A DNA stretch of 64,000 nt from an uncultured OM182 clade bacterium (lineage in GTDB: Bacteria > Pseudomonadota > Gammaproteobacteria > Pseudomonadales > Azotimanducaceae): positions 84,307-148,306 of the forward strand of contig CAJJAA010000009.1 of the NCBI GenBank assembly GCA_905182025.1, given 5' to 3'. Positions within the stretch are counted from its first letter, which is position 1. Each line of letters starts with the position of its first letter. This document shows positions 26,134 through 35,574 of the stretch, in pieces. The position numbers and the translations under genes were made by a program. The notes beneath the pieces are model-generated. The model did not search any database. It saw only the letters and a program-made list of their open reading frames with translations, and had not been told where the DNA came from.

Positions 26134-27528
26134 TCAGACCAACAGTTTGCCTGGGTTCATGATGCCCGCCGGATCGAAAACTCGCTTCATCGCTTTCATA
26201 ATTTCAATTTCCTCGGCAGATCGACTGTATTTAAGTTGATCGCGTTTTAACAAACCTACGCCATGCTCAGCCGAGACGCTACCAGCAAACTTCTGCACAA
26301 GCTTCATAACCTGCTCACTGACCGCCTCGCATTCACGCTTAAATCTATCCAGAGGCCAGTCTGTCGGTTTCAAAATGTTCAAGTGTAAGTTGCCATCACC
26401 AATGTGTCCAAACCATACTATCTCAAACTCCGGATAAGCCGATGTGACCGTCGCATCGACAGCTTTGAGAAACGCCGGAACCTTAGAGACACGTACAGAA
26501 ACATCATTTTTATAGGGCGTATGCGGCGTAATGGCCTCCGAGATACCTTCACGATAGCGCCAAATATCTTTACGTTGTTGTTCGCTCTGGCTAATCACAC
26601 CATCCACCGCAATACCCGATTCAACGCAGGATTCAAAAGCGGCCAAAGCGGCATCCATTACGGCCGCGTTGCGTTGGTCAAATTCAATCAACGCGTAAAA
26701 TGCACTTGGATCAGCGAATGGTCGACTTAACTCACTGTGCGCAAGCACATGCTCAAGAGCTTTGTCAGAGAAGAACTCAAACGCGGTCAATTCCACATGC
26801 TCCCTGAACTGGGTCATTACAGAAATGATGTTCGCCATATCCGGCACAGCGAGCAGCGCCACTGTAAGGTTGTTGGGCTTTTGTGCAAGCTTCATTGAAG
26901 CCTCTACAATAAAACCCAAGGTGCCTTCGGACCCAACGAATAAGTGTCGAAGGTCATAGCCGGTTGCGTTCTTGATTAACGACCGGTTCAAATCGAGGAG
27001 TTCGCCGGCGCCCGTGACGACTTTTAGTCCGACAACCCAATCTCGCGTCAAACCATACTTGAGTACTTTTATACCACCGGCATTAGTCGCCAGATTGCCG
27101 CCAATTTGACTTGAACCTGCTGACGCAAAATCAACGGGGTAGAACAATCCTTGATCCTCGGCGAATTGCTGCAATGCCTCGGTAACAAGTCCCGGTTGAA
27201 CGGTGACAACTTGATCAATGGGATCAAACTCAAGCACCTGATTCATTTTCTCAAAAGATACAACCACCTCGCCATTGCAGGCGACAGCACCACCTGACAG
27301 CCCCGTACGACCACCAGAAGGTACGAGGGATAGGGCATTCTTGCTGGCAAATAACACCAGCGCCTGAACAACCTCAATCGACTTTGGGAACACGACACAT
27401 AAAGGTGCCGGCGAATAAAATCGGGTCCAGTCCAAACCATAGACCTGCTTGGCCTCATCGTCTGAGACTAAATTGTCAGCGCCGACGATCTCGGCGATGG
27501 ATGCAATATGGTCGATCGAATTAGCCAA
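26134..27528 (-). CDS. FAD-linked oxidase of the GlcD / D-2-hydroxyglutarate dehydrogenase family
   Basis: A 464-residue flavoprotein that oxidises a D-2-hydroxy acid. The N-terminal PCMH-type FAD domain (about 35-215) carries LVPSGGRTGLSGGAV and GGNLATNAGG. The C-terminal half has the GHIGDGNLHLNI and SAEHGVGLLKRDQL motifs, with the histidines typical of this family. In Pseudomonas a homologue near rpiA-ilvA is D-2-hydroxyglutarate dehydrogenase, which recycles the SerA by-product. D-lactate or glycolate specificity cannot be excluded. It lies 63 bases downstream of fba on the same strand. GlcE and GlcF partner genes are not present, which argues against glycolate oxidase. Confidence 0.88.
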   Translation of the reverse strand: MANSIDHIASIAEIVGADNLVSDDEAKQVYGLDWTRFYSPAPLCVVFPKSIEVVQALVLFASKNALSLVPSGGRTGLSGGAVACNGEVVVSFEKMNQVLEFDPIDQVVTVQPGLVTEALQQFAEDQGLFYPVDFASAGSSQIGGNLATNAGGIKVLKYGLTRDWVVGLKVVTGAGELLDLNRSLIKNATGYDLRHLFVGSEGTLGFIVEASMKLAQKPNNLTVALLAVPDMANIISVMTQFREHVELTAFEFFSDKALEHVLAHSELSRPFADPSAFYALIEFDQRNAAVMDAALAAFESCVESGIAVDGVISQSEQQRKDIWRYREGISEAITPHTPYKNDVSVRVSKVPAFLKAVDATVTSAYPEFEIVWFGHIGDGNLHLNILKPTDWPLDRFKRECEAVSEQVMKLVQKFAGSVSAEHGVGLLKRDQLKYSRSAEEIEIMKAMKRVFDPAGIMNPGKLLV

Positions 27529-27591
27529 CTTTAACTACTCAAATGTTTGTGAAGGTCGTTGTAAACTGAATTTTTGTCACCTGAGCTGTTC

Positions 27592-28656
27592 TTACTTGAG
27601 CTTAGGGTCAAGCTCACCCGAGCTATATCGTTCAAACATGACATCGAGCGACACCGGTTTGATTTTCGAACCATTTCCCGCGGTGCCAAACGCATCGTAG
27701 CGATTAATAACAATTTCTTTCATCGCTTTGAGCGACTCTGCAAAATACTTTCTCGGGTCAAACTCCGATGGATTGTTAGCCATAAAGCGACGAATAGAGC
27801 CTGTTGATGCCAATCGCAGGTCCGTGTCGATATTTACCTTGCGAACCCCATGTTTAATCCCCTGCTGAATTTCTTCTACAGGAACACCGTAGGTTTCTGG
27901 AATTTCTCCGCCGAATTCATTAATGACCTTTAACCATTCCTGCGGAACGCTAGATGATCCATGCATCACCAGGTGGGTATTTGGCAGCCGGTTATGAATC
28001 TCCCTAATTCGATCGATATCCAAAATGTCACCCGTGGGTGGTCGAGAAAATTTGTAAGCACCATGGCTGGTACCAATCGCAATTGCCAATGCATCAACTT
28101 TGGTCTGTTGAACAAAATCGACGGCTTGGTCAGGATCAGTTAATAACTGATCCATTGATAACGTACCTTGTGCACCCACCCCGTCTTCTTCACCCGCTTG
28201 GCCTGTTTCGAGTGAACCCAAACAACCCAACTCACCTTCAACCGTTACACCACAGGCGTGGGCCATCTCGGTTGTGCGGCGCGTCACATCAACGTTGTAT
28301 TCGTAACTTGCAGGGGTTTTTTGATCCTCTAGCAATGACCCATCCATCATTACCGATGAGAAGCCATACTGAATTGAGCGCTGACACACATCAGGTGACG
28401 CGCCATGATCTTGATGCATTACGACGGGGATATCCGGAAACTCTTCGATGGCCGCCAAAATCAGGTGACGCAAAAAATTTGGTCCCGCATATTTACGGGC
28501 ACCCGCCGAAGCTTGAACGATGACAGGGCTATCCGTTTCCTGAGCCGCTTCCATTATTGCGCGCATCTGCTCAAGGTTATTCACGTTAAACGCAGGCACG
28601 CCATATCCATTCTCAGCTGCGTGGTCTAGTAGCTGTCTCATGCTGACCAGGGCCAT
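27592..28656 (-). CDS. fba: fructose-bisphosphate aldolase class II, Calvin-cycle subtype
   Basis: Zinc-dependent reversible condensation of glyceraldehyde 3-phosphate and dihydroxyacetone phosphate. The 354-residue protein begins [19 protein letters not shown], the N terminus of the TIGR01521 (Calvin) subtype. Zn ligands and catalytic residues lie in [20 protein letters not shown] and [10 protein letters not shown]. The subtype name is historical and does not prove carbon fixation; no RuBisCO or phosphoribulokinase is in the window. It is the last gene of tkt-pgk-fba, 146 bases downstream of pgk. Confidence 0.96.
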   Translation of the reverse strand: MALVSMRQLLDHAAENGYGVPAFNVNNLEQMRAIMEAAQETDSPVIVQASAGARKYAGPNFLRHLILAAIEEFPDIPVVMHQDHGASPDVCQRSIQYGFSSVMMDGSLLEDQKTPASYEYNVDVTRRTTEMAHACGVTVEGELGCLGSLETGQAGEEDGVGAQGTLSMDQLLTDPDQAVDFVQQTKVDALAIAIGTSHGAYKFSRPPTGDILDIDRIREIHNRLPNTHLVMHGSSSVPQEWLKVINEFGGEIPETYGVPVEEIQQGIKHGVRKVNIDTDLRLASTGSIRRFMANNPSEFDPRKYFAESLKAMKEIVINRYDAFGTAGNGSKIKPVSLDVMFERYSSGELDPKLK

Positions 28657-28802
28657 AACTTACTCCTTAGTTAATTCCTATTTACCCTGTCGTTTGTTGC
28701 AGGGGTTTCGTTATTTGTATCGGTCCATCTGAAGCCAGGTCTCATCAAGCGCTAAACAAGCTCGAGTGAAATAAAAGCAGCCGGCATGCACCAGTAATTT
28801 CT

Positions 28803-29984
28803 TTAATCTTTTGCGCGGGCTTCCAGTATCGCAACGGCAGGTAAAACCTTGCCTTCAACAAACTCTAGAAACGCCCCGCCACCGGTAGATATATAGCTAA
28901 TATCGGCACTTACGCCATACTTATCTATTGCCGCTAACGTGTCACCACCGCCAGCAATTGAGAAACCTTTATTCTCAGCAATTTGTTTTGCCAACTGCTC
29001 TGTTCCACTGGCAAAGGCAGCTTCTTCAAACACGCCAACCGGTCCATTCCATATAATGGTTTTTGCGTTTTTAAGTACCTCGCCAATAACTTGTTGCGAT
29101 TTAGGGCCAATATCAAGAATCATCTGGTCGCGATTGATCTCACTGACGAGCTTTGTTTCGGCGGTATCTGGCTGATCGATGCCATTAGCAACAACAACGT
29201 CGGTTGGTATCGGAATTTCGACCTTGTTCATCAATGCTCTTGCTGAATCAAGCAAACCCATTTCACACAAAGATTTCCCAACCTCATGGCCTTGCGCTGC
29301 AATAAAGGTATTAGCAATGCCACCACCGACAATAAGTGAGTCAACTTTGTCCGAAAGCGCATCAAGCACCTCAAGCTTGGTCGAAACTTTACTGCCGCCG
29401 ACAATTGCCACGATCGGATGTGCGGGGTTTGCAATGGCGCGCTGCAACGCATCAAGCTCTTTTACAAGCAATGGACCGGCACAGGCCACTGGCGCGAATC
29501 TTGCCACACCCTCGGTTGTTGCTTGGGCTCGATGAGCCGTGCCGAACGCGTCCATAACAAATACATCACAGAGGGCGGCCAACTTCTTTGCTAAGGCTTC
29601 ATCATTTTTTTTCTCACCGGCATTAATTCTGACGTTTTCAAATAGGATGAAGTCGGCATCGTCGAGAAGTGCTTCATCAACACCGTCTAGATAGTTTTCA
29701 ACTAATCGAACCTTTTTACCCATCGTTTTTGACAGATAATCGGCAACGGGTCTCATGCTCATCTCTGGTTGATCAGCGATCGACACCGCTTCCTGCGGCC
29801 GCCCCAAATGTGACATGACCATCACCTTCGCGCCAGCATCAAGCGCATACTGAATTGTAGGTATAGCAGCTTGTATGCGAGCATCGGACATGACCTGTCC
29901 ATTTTTTATCGGTACATTTAGGTCTTCTCTAATGAGTACGCGTTTACCTTTTAACTGAAGATCTCTCAGATCAATGACCTTCAT
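28803..29984 (-). CDS. pgk: phosphoglycerate kinase
   Basis: Reversible phosphate transfer between 1,3-bisphosphoglycerate and ADP. The 393-residue monomer has the N-terminal substrate signature [22 protein letters not shown], and the C-terminal nucleotide site NGPVGVFE with the final GGGDTLAAI. Its start overlaps the tkt stop by 4 bases, so translation is probably coupled. A gap or epd gene, which often sits between tkt and pgk in related bacteria, is missing here. Confidence 0.97.
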   Translation of the reverse strand: MKVIDLRDLQLKGKRVLIREDLNVPIKNGQVMSDARIQAAIPTIQYALDAGAKVMVMSHLGRPQEAVSIADQPEMSMRPVADYLSKTMGKKVRLVENYLDGVDEALLDDADFILFENVRINAGEKKNDEALAKKLAALCDVFVMDAFGTAHRAQATTEGVARFAPVACAGPLLVKELDALQRAIANPAHPIVAIVGGSKVSTKLEVLDALSDKVDSLIVGGGIANTFIAAQGHEVGKSLCEMGLLDSARALMNKVEIPIPTDVVVANGIDQPDTAETKLVSEINRDQMILDIGPKSQQVIGEVLKNAKTIIWNGPVGVFEEAAFASGTEQLAKQIAENKGFSIAGGGDTLAAIDKYGVSADISYISTGGGAFLEFVEGKVLPAVAILEARAKD

Positions 29985-31984
29985 AGAATACCTTTAACGA
30001 CCGCAACGACATTACCCACACTAAAGCCAAAATGCTCCATCACTTGCCCGCCCGGACCCGATTCACCAAAGCTCGCTAGCCCAACAACTTCACCATCTAA
30101 ACCAACCCACTTACGCCAGTAATCCGGATGAGCAGCCTCTATGGCAACTCGGCACCGCTGTGCCGCCGGCAATACCGACTGACGATAGGCCGTATCTTGT
30201 AATTCAAACTTATCCGCACTTGGCATAGACACAACCCTCGTTGGAATGCCTTGCGCATCAAGTTCTTTCGCCGCCGCGAGGGCCAGACTGAGTTCCGAGC
30301 CAGTCGCTATTAAAATTACCTTTTCCTTGGGTACATCCTTAATTACATAGGCGCCACGCCCTATGTTGACCAACTGTTCTTCGGTGCGTTCAACATGTGG
30401 TAGGCCTTGCCTAGAAAAAACCAACGCCGTCGGTCCCTTTGTCCTCTCAATCGCGTTTCGCCAAGCGACAACTGTCTCAACAGCATCCCCCGGCCGCCAC
30501 ACTGACATATTGGGCGTACCCCTTAAGTTTGCTAGCTGCTCGACCGGTTGATGAGTAGGCCCATCTTCACCTTGGCCAATTGAGTCATGGGTATAGACGT
30601 GTATGTTCCGAATACCCATCAGTGCAGACATTCTGACTGCGTTTCTGGCGTACTCCATAAAGATAAGAAAGGTTCCCGTGAATGGAATAATGCCGCCGTG
30701 CAATGCCAGCCCGTTGGCAATCGCCGTCATACCAAATTCTCGCACGCCATAATGCACATAGTTGCCACCATTTTTGGTCGCGTCGACGACGGTCATTTCC
30801 GGCCAATTGGTATTATTCGAACCGGACAGATCCGCCGAGCCGCCAACAATTTCCGGTAACACTTCCGCTATTTTCGCAATCGTGTTGGCACTGGCTTGCC
30901 GAGTCGCCAAGGTTGCAGCAGCCTCATTGGTTGTCACCAAAAGCTGATCCATCATTGTCTGCCAGTTTTGCGGGAGCTCGCCGCTCATGCAACGTTCGTA
31001 TTCATTGGCGAGCTCAGGGAAAGCTGATTTGTACTCCATGAACTGCTGATTCCAAGCCGCTTCGGCCTGAGCGCCCTGTTGCTTTGCGTCCCAACCTTCG
31101 TAAATATCACTGGGTATCTCAAAGGGTGCATGGACCCATCCAAGTTGATCTCTGGTTGCCGTGACTTCATCAGCACCCAGCGGAGAGCCATGACTGGAGG
31201 CCTTGCCGGCCTTATTGGGAGAGCCAAAACCGATTTCCGTTTTACAGCATATTAACGTTGGCTGTTCGGTATTGTCTTTTGCTACGGCAATCGCTGCTGC
31301 GATGGAGGCTGCATCATGACCATCAACGGCCTCAATCACCTGCCAATCGTAGGCGCGAAACCTTGCTGCGGTGTCTTCTGAAAACCAGCCCTGCACATCG
31401 CCATCGATTGAAATGCCATTGTCATCATAAAAACAAATCAGTTTGCCGAGCTTGAGTGTTCCAGCCAGAGAAGCGACCTCATGCGAAACCCCTTCCATCA
31501 AACAGCCGTCACCGGCAAACGCATAGGTAGAGTGATCAACGATATTAAGCGCATGCTTGTCGTGCGTTCGATTAAACCGCGCAGCTAGAAGCTTTTCAGC
31601 CAGCGCGAATCCAACCGCGTTAGCAAAGCCCTGACCCAACGGTCCCGTTGTTGTTTCGACGCCAGGTGTATAGCCATACTCTGGGTGCCCCGGCGTTTTC
31701 GAGCCCATCTGGCGGAAATTACTCAACTCAGACATTGGCAGATCGTAGCCGGTCAGATGCAAAAGTGCATAAACTAACATTGAGCCGTGCCCGTTGGACA
31801 AGACAAATCGATCTCGATTAGACCAGTCGGGGTTCAAAGGGTTATGTCGTAATGTCTGTGTCCAGAGAACTTCAGCAATGTCTGCCATCCCCATCGGCGC
31901 GCCAGGGTGACCAGAATTAGCTTTTTGTACTGCATCCATCGCTAATGCGCGAATTGCGTTTGCTCGTTCTCGATTTGAACTCAT
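29981..31984 (-). CDS. tkt: transketolase
   Basis: Thiamine-diphosphate enzyme that moves two-carbon ketol units in the pentose phosphate pathway. Its 667 residues are full length. Visible features are the N-terminal [15 protein letters not shown] with catalytic His, the ThDP-binding segment starting [12 protein letters not shown], the pyrimidine-domain motif [18 protein letters not shown], and the C-terminal GSELSLAL segment. It heads the tkt-pgk-fba run. Its promoter lies in the divergent interval shared with metK. Confidence 0.97.
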   Translation of the reverse strand: MSSNRERANAIRALAMDAVQKANSGHPGAPMGMADIAEVLWTQTLRHNPLNPDWSNRDRFVLSNGHGSMLVYALLHLTGYDLPMSELSNFRQMGSKTPGHPEYGYTPGVETTTGPLGQGFANAVGFALAEKLLAARFNRTHDKHALNIVDHSTYAFAGDGCLMEGVSHEVASLAGTLKLGKLICFYDDNGISIDGDVQGWFSEDTAARFRAYDWQVIEAVDGHDAASIAAAIAVAKDNTEQPTLICCKTEIGFGSPNKAGKASSHGSPLGADEVTATRDQLGWVHAPFEIPSDIYEGWDAKQQGAQAEAAWNQQFMEYKSAFPELANEYERCMSGELPQNWQTMMDQLLVTTNEAAATLATRQASANTIAKIAEVLPEIVGGSADLSGSNNTNWPEMTVVDATKNGGNYVHYGVREFGMTAIANGLALHGGIIPFTGTFLIFMEYARNAVRMSALMGIRNIHVYTHDSIGQGEDGPTHQPVEQLANLRGTPNMSVWRPGDAVETVVAWRNAIERTKGPTALVFSRQGLPHVERTEEQLVNIGRGAYVIKDVPKEKVILIATGSELSLALAAAKELDAQGIPTRVVSMPSADKFELQDTAYRQSVLPAAQRCRVAIEAAHPDYWRKWVGLDGEVVGLASFGESGPGGQVMEHFGFSVGNVVAVVKGIL

Positions 31985-32298
31985 TGATTACCTGCCATTG
32001 GCATGTTTCGAAAGGCGGCTATTTTCGCTTAGGCTCTTCTCTACATCAAACACTATTGACCAACATCAAAGACTTTTGCACAAGAATTGCCCTTTATCTC
32101 ACTCAATCGGGTCAAAGCTGATGATTTATTCCGCCGTTTTGCTTTTTAGGGCTCAATTTCACGAGATCAGACAGACAGTCTAAATGAGAAACACTATAGG
32201 TAAACGTGAGCCGTTATCAATTCCCGAACCTGTCGAAGATTAGGAATCCGTCGAACACCACTGTAGAATGCCTGCCTTTGAATAATCGAATCATACTT
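31985..32298. other. divergent intergenic region tkt / metK
   Basis: 314 bases that should carry promoters in both directions. TATAGG at about 32195-32200 is a possible metK -10 element. AGACAGACAGTCT at 32169-32181 is a loose partial palindrome. I see no SAM- or SAH-type riboswitch and no credible small gene. Confidence 0.4.
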
Positions 32299-33453
32299 AT
32301 GGCAAATCGTACTTTTACCTCTGAATCTGTCTCCGAAGGTCATCCGGACAAGATGGCTGACCAAATTTCCGATGCAGTATTGGATGCAATCCTCGCGGAA
32401 GACAAAGACGCCCGCGTAGCCTGCGAAACCCTGGTAAAAACCGGCATGGTTATTTTGGCGGGTGAAATCACGACGGATGCTCAGATCGATTTTGAAGAAA
32501 TTTGTCGGCAAGTGGTCCTTGATATCGGCTACAACAGCTCCGATGTAGGTTTTGATGGTGCAACCTGTGCAATTCTTAACGCGCTGGGGAAACAATCACC
32601 TGACATCGCCATGGGTGTAGACGAAGCCGCCGACCACGAACAGGGAGCTGGCGATCAGGGGCTCATGTTTGGCTATGCGACCAACGAAACAGACGTACTT
32701 ATGCCCGCACCCATCGACTTCTCACATCGACTCGTTAAGCGACAGGCCGACGTTAGAAAGTCTGGACTACTGAGCTTCTTGCGCCCAGATGCAAAAAGTC
32801 AGGTCAGCTTTTCATATGATGATAAAGGCAATCCTTGCGGCATTGATGCCGTCGTATTATCAACACAACACGATCCATCGGTTTCTCTCGCCGACCTGCG
32901 AGAAGCAGTAATGGAAGAGATTATTAAACCGGTGCTACCAGACAACTGGTTACACGCTGATACCAAATACCACATCAACCCAACAGGCAACTTCGTGATA
33001 GGCGGACCTGTTGGCGATTGCGGTTTAACCGGTCGAAAAATTATTGTCGATACCTATGGTGGTATGGCAAGACACGGTGGTGGTGCGTTTTCAGGTAAAG
33101 ATCCATCAAAAGTCGATAGAAGCGCCGCTTACGCCGGACGCTATGTCGCAAAGAACATTGTTGCTGCCGGTCTCGCAGATCGTTGTGAAATCCAAATTTC
33201 TTACGCAATCGGGGTCGCCGAACCCACATCAATTAGTATTGATACCTTTGGTACCGGCAAACTTAGCGACGATGAAATTGAGCAGTTAGTTCGCGAGAAC
33301 TTTGATTTGCGTCCCAAAGGTCTGATTGCAATGCTAGATCTGAAACGGCCTATTTTTCAGGCCACTGCCGCCTACGGCCACTTCGGCCGAGAAGAGCCCA
33401 ATTTCACTTGGGAGAATACTGACAAAGCCGCTGATCTCGCCAAAGCCTTGTAA
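32299..33453 (+). CDS. metK: S-adenosylmethionine synthetase
   Basis: Makes S-adenosylmethionine from methionine and ATP. Signature segments are [18 protein letters not shown] near the start, [12 protein letters not shown], and [19 protein letters not shown] (phosphate loop). I choose ATG 32299, giving [18 protein letters not shown] and 384 residues, the usual length. The frame continues upstream to 32206, but those 31 residues match nothing in the family. metF follows closely, so the pair supplies one-carbon units and SAM together. Confidence 0.97.
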   Translation: MANRTFTSESVSEGHPDKMADQISDAVLDAILAEDKDARVACETLVKTGMVILAGEITTDAQIDFEEICRQVVLDIGYNSSDVGFDGATCAILNALGKQSPDIAMGVDEAADHEQGAGDQGLMFGYATNETDVLMPAPIDFSHRLVKRQADVRKSGLLSFLRPDAKSQVSFSYDDKGNPCGIDAVVLSTQHDPSVSLADLREAVMEEIIKPVLPDNWLHADTKYHINPTGNFVIGGPVGDCGLTGRKIIVDTYGGMARHGGGAFSGKDPSKVDRSAAYAGRYVAKNIVAAGLADRCEIQISYAIGVAEPTSISIDTFGTGKLSDDEIEQLVRENFDLRPKGLIAMLDLKRPIFQATAAYGHFGREEPNFTWENTDKAADLAKAL

Positions 33454-33482
33454 TTCGATCTCGGAGATTGACATTGAACGCT

Positions 33483-34343
33483 ATGGAATCTAATCCACAA
33501 GGAAAATTCCCACGACAGTTCAGTTTTGAGTTTTCAGCGCCCAAGTCACATGAGGCAATTGCCAAATTGGGTCGGGTACATGACAAGCTCGAAGCCCTGA
33601 ACCCTGCATTTTATTCTGTCACCTATGGTGCTGGCGGATCAACCAAGGACGGCACCAAACAGGCCGTCCTGGATATCAATGCCAAGGGCTCATTGGTCGC
33701 ACCACATCTGTCTTTCGGTGGCGATGAGCCTGCGAAAATCGAATCGCTACTGCAGGAATACAAAGATGCCGGCGTGCAGCGTCTCGTCGCACTGCGAGGT
33801 GATATACCTTCAGGCATTGGCGCGTCGGTAACGCTGAGTTACGCAAGTGACTTGGTGAAGTTTGTACGGGAAAAAACGGGCGAACATTTTCACATAGAAG
33901 TTGCGGCTTACCCCGAGGTCCATCCTGATTCTAAGTCAGTCGAAACGGATCTAGCTTTCTTCAAAGCGAAGGTTGAAGCGGGCGCCGACAGCGCAATTAC
34001 TCAGTATTTTTACAACGCTGAAGCTTACTTTAGATTTATTGATTCGGTCAGCAAAATAGGCGTCGACATTCCCATTGTGCCGGGGATAATGCCCCTAACC
34101 AACTTCCAAAATTTGGTGCGGTTTTCTGATAACTGCGGTGCGGATATACCGCGTTGGATTAGGAAGAACCTCGAACACTATCAGGATGACACGGCTTCGC
34201 TAAAGGCATTCGGAGAAGAAGTTGTCACTCGACTATGCGATCAACTTCTCACTGGCGGTGCGCCCGGTCTGCATTTCTATACGCTGAATCAATCGATTCC
34301 GACGCTTAACCTTTGGCGCAACCTCGGGTTGCCCGAGCAATAG
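33483..34343 (+). CDS. metF: methylenetetrahydrofolate reductase
   Basis: Reduces 5,10-methylene- to 5-methyltetrahydrofolate for methionine synthesis; an FAD-bound TIM barrel. The protein of about 286 residues has FEFSAPKSHEA (a variant of the usual FEFFPPK), VTYGAGGSTKDGT, VALRGDIPSG and AITQYFYNAEAYFRF with the expected active-site residues. The start is uncertain: ATG 33483 lacks a ribosome binding site, while TTG 33474 has GGAG 7 bases upstream and adds three residues. It follows metK by fewer than 30 bases. In many relatives ahcY lies between metK and metF; here it is absent. Confidence 0.95.
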   Translation: MESNPQGKFPRQFSFEFSAPKSHEAIAKLGRVHDKLEALNPAFYSVTYGAGGSTKDGTKQAVLDINAKGSLVAPHLSFGGDEPAKIESLLQEYKDAGVQRLVALRGDIPSGIGASVTLSYASDLVKFVREKTGEHFHIEVAAYPEVHPDSKSVETDLAFFKAKVEAGADSAITQYFYNAEAYFRFIDSVSKIGVDIPIVPGIMPLTNFQNLVRFSDNCGADIPRWIRKNLEHYQDDTASLKAFGEEVVTRLCDQLLTGGAPGLHFYTLNQSIPTLNLWRNLGLPEQ

Positions 34344-34353
34344 AGAATAGTCT

Positions 34354-35073
34354 ATGCGTGTGTCGCGACTCTTTGTTGAACAACTCATCAGCATTGGCGA
34401 GCCGATCGCGCTTAGTGGACCTAAAGCACATTACATCGGCAACGTATTACGCTCAAACACCGGTGATGAGGTTGTGCTATTCAATGGAGAAGGTGGTGAG
34501 TTCACGGCAACGATTACCTCTATAAAAAAATCGCAAGTAAACATCACACCGACCACTTACATAGCGACCGATCGTAGCTCCAAATTAAACATTACGCTTG
34601 GCCTGGGGATTACAAAGCGTGATGCGATGGACAATGCGATTCAGAAAGCAACAGAGCTTGGTGTCACCTCTATCCAGCCTATCATCTGCGATTTTACAAC
34701 CGTTTCTCACAAGTCATTGAGACTGAAGACTCAACACTGGCAGAATATCTGTCATAGCGCTTGCGAACAGTCTGGTCTAAATATGCCGCCAACGGTTCAT
34801 AAAATTTGCTCCTTCGAGCAATGGATTGGCGCGCAGAAGTCGCTTCATATAATTGCAAACCCCGTGAGTACCTCGACATTTAACTCGATTACGACGACGC
34901 CGGAGTCACTCGCCATTACAATTGGTCCCGAAGGTGGTTTTTCAGCTCAGGAGCTCACCTTGATCGCGAATTCAAATGTCACTGAGATAAGTATGGGTCA
35001 CCGAATACTTAGAGCGGACACAGCGTCAATCGCAATTGTGTCCCTCTGCCAACAAAAATGGGGTGATCTTTAG
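34354..35073 (+). CDS. rsmE: 16S rRNA (uracil1498-N3)-methyltransferase
   Basis: SPOUT-class methyltransferase that makes m3U1498 in 16S rRNA. The 239-residue protein has the N-terminal PUA-like domain (MRVSRLFVEQ, then HYIGNVLRSNTGDEV). The knotted SAM-binding C terminus carries ITIGPEGGFSAQEL and MGHRILRADTASI, diagnostic of RsmE. It starts 10 bases after metF, suggesting one transcript. It converges with chpC, leaving only 24 bases between stops. It is near pil-chp in Pseudomonas too. Confidence 0.96.
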   Translation: MRVSRLFVEQLISIGEPIALSGPKAHYIGNVLRSNTGDEVVLFNGEGGEFTATITSIKKSQVNITPTTYIATDRSSKLNITLGLGITKRDAMDNAIQKATELGVTSIQPIICDFTTVSHKSLRLKTQHWQNICHSACEQSGLNMPPTVHKICSFEQWIGAQKSLHIIANPVSTSTFNSITTTPESLAITIGPEGGFSAQELTLIANSNVTEISMGHRILRADTASIAIVSLCQQKWGDL

Positions 35074-35097
35074 AACAAACGGCTCAATGTTATCAGC

Positions 35098-35571
35098 CTA
35101 GCTAAATGCAACTCGCTGTATCTCCGCTTCGATATAATCAAAATCAGGCACAGAAATAACCTCATCAAGATACCTTGCTCGAAGTAATTCTGTTCTTTCT
35201 GGTGGCTCACCGGTTTCAAACAATTGATCTTCTGATAAGGGCATAAGCGTCGGCAATGACTGCGCGACAATCGCGATATAGTCAAAATCTCCACTTCCAC
35301 CAATTGCACGTAAAACGACTAAACTGGCAGAGGACACACTCACAAGAGAGAAGCTGGCTTTCTCAATCGTCAACATTTCGAAGGACGCGACGGGCACCTG
35401 CACACCTCGCCAATCCAGAAAACCTAGGAACCAGTCGGGCGTATCCTGAACCCTCTGCAATGGTTCATAGGGAATAATTTCCGCAACAGTGGCATTCGGG
35501 ATGAGAATTTTACTTTTCTGTAAACGCACCAAAAACGTGGGTAGCTCCAAAATCACATCAGCTTCCGACAT
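35098..35571 (-). CDS. chpC: CheW-like protein ChpC
   Basis: A 157-residue CheW-domain protein (VRLQKSKILIPNATVAEIIPY, FLGFLDWRGVQVPV), last gene of the Pil-Chp run. In P. aeruginosa ChpC is an accessory coupling protein needed for full response to some signals. The ATG at 35571 lies 3 bases after the chpA stop, with AAGGAG inside the chpA end, so translation is probably coupled. The C-terminal 40 residues are less typical of CheW. The name rests on position and domain. Confidence 0.85.
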   Translation of the reverse strand: MSEADVILELPTFLVRLQKSKILIPNATVAEIIPYEPLQRVQDTPDWFLGFLDWRGVQVPVASFEMLTIEKASFSLVSVSSASLVVLRAIGGSGDFDYIAIVAQSLPTLMPLSEDQLFETGEPPERTELLRARYLDEVISVPDFDYIEAEIQRVAFS

Positions 35572-35574
35572 CCA

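Noticed and set aside
28038..28523. 161-codon plus-strand open frame inside fba
   Set aside because: Antisense to a strongly conserved aldolase; His/Leu/Pro-rich low-complexity translation.
32169..32181. AGACAGACAGTCT upstream of metK as a MetJ box
   Set aside because: Only partly matches the AGACGTCT tandem pattern, and I cannot show that this organism has MetJ.
32206..32298. 31-residue N-terminal extension of MetK
   Set aside because: Open frame only; the conserved MetK N terminus begins at ATG 32299.
33454..33482. Possible SAH riboswitch between metK and metF
   Set aside because: Fewer than 30 bases separate the genes, too short for any aptamer.
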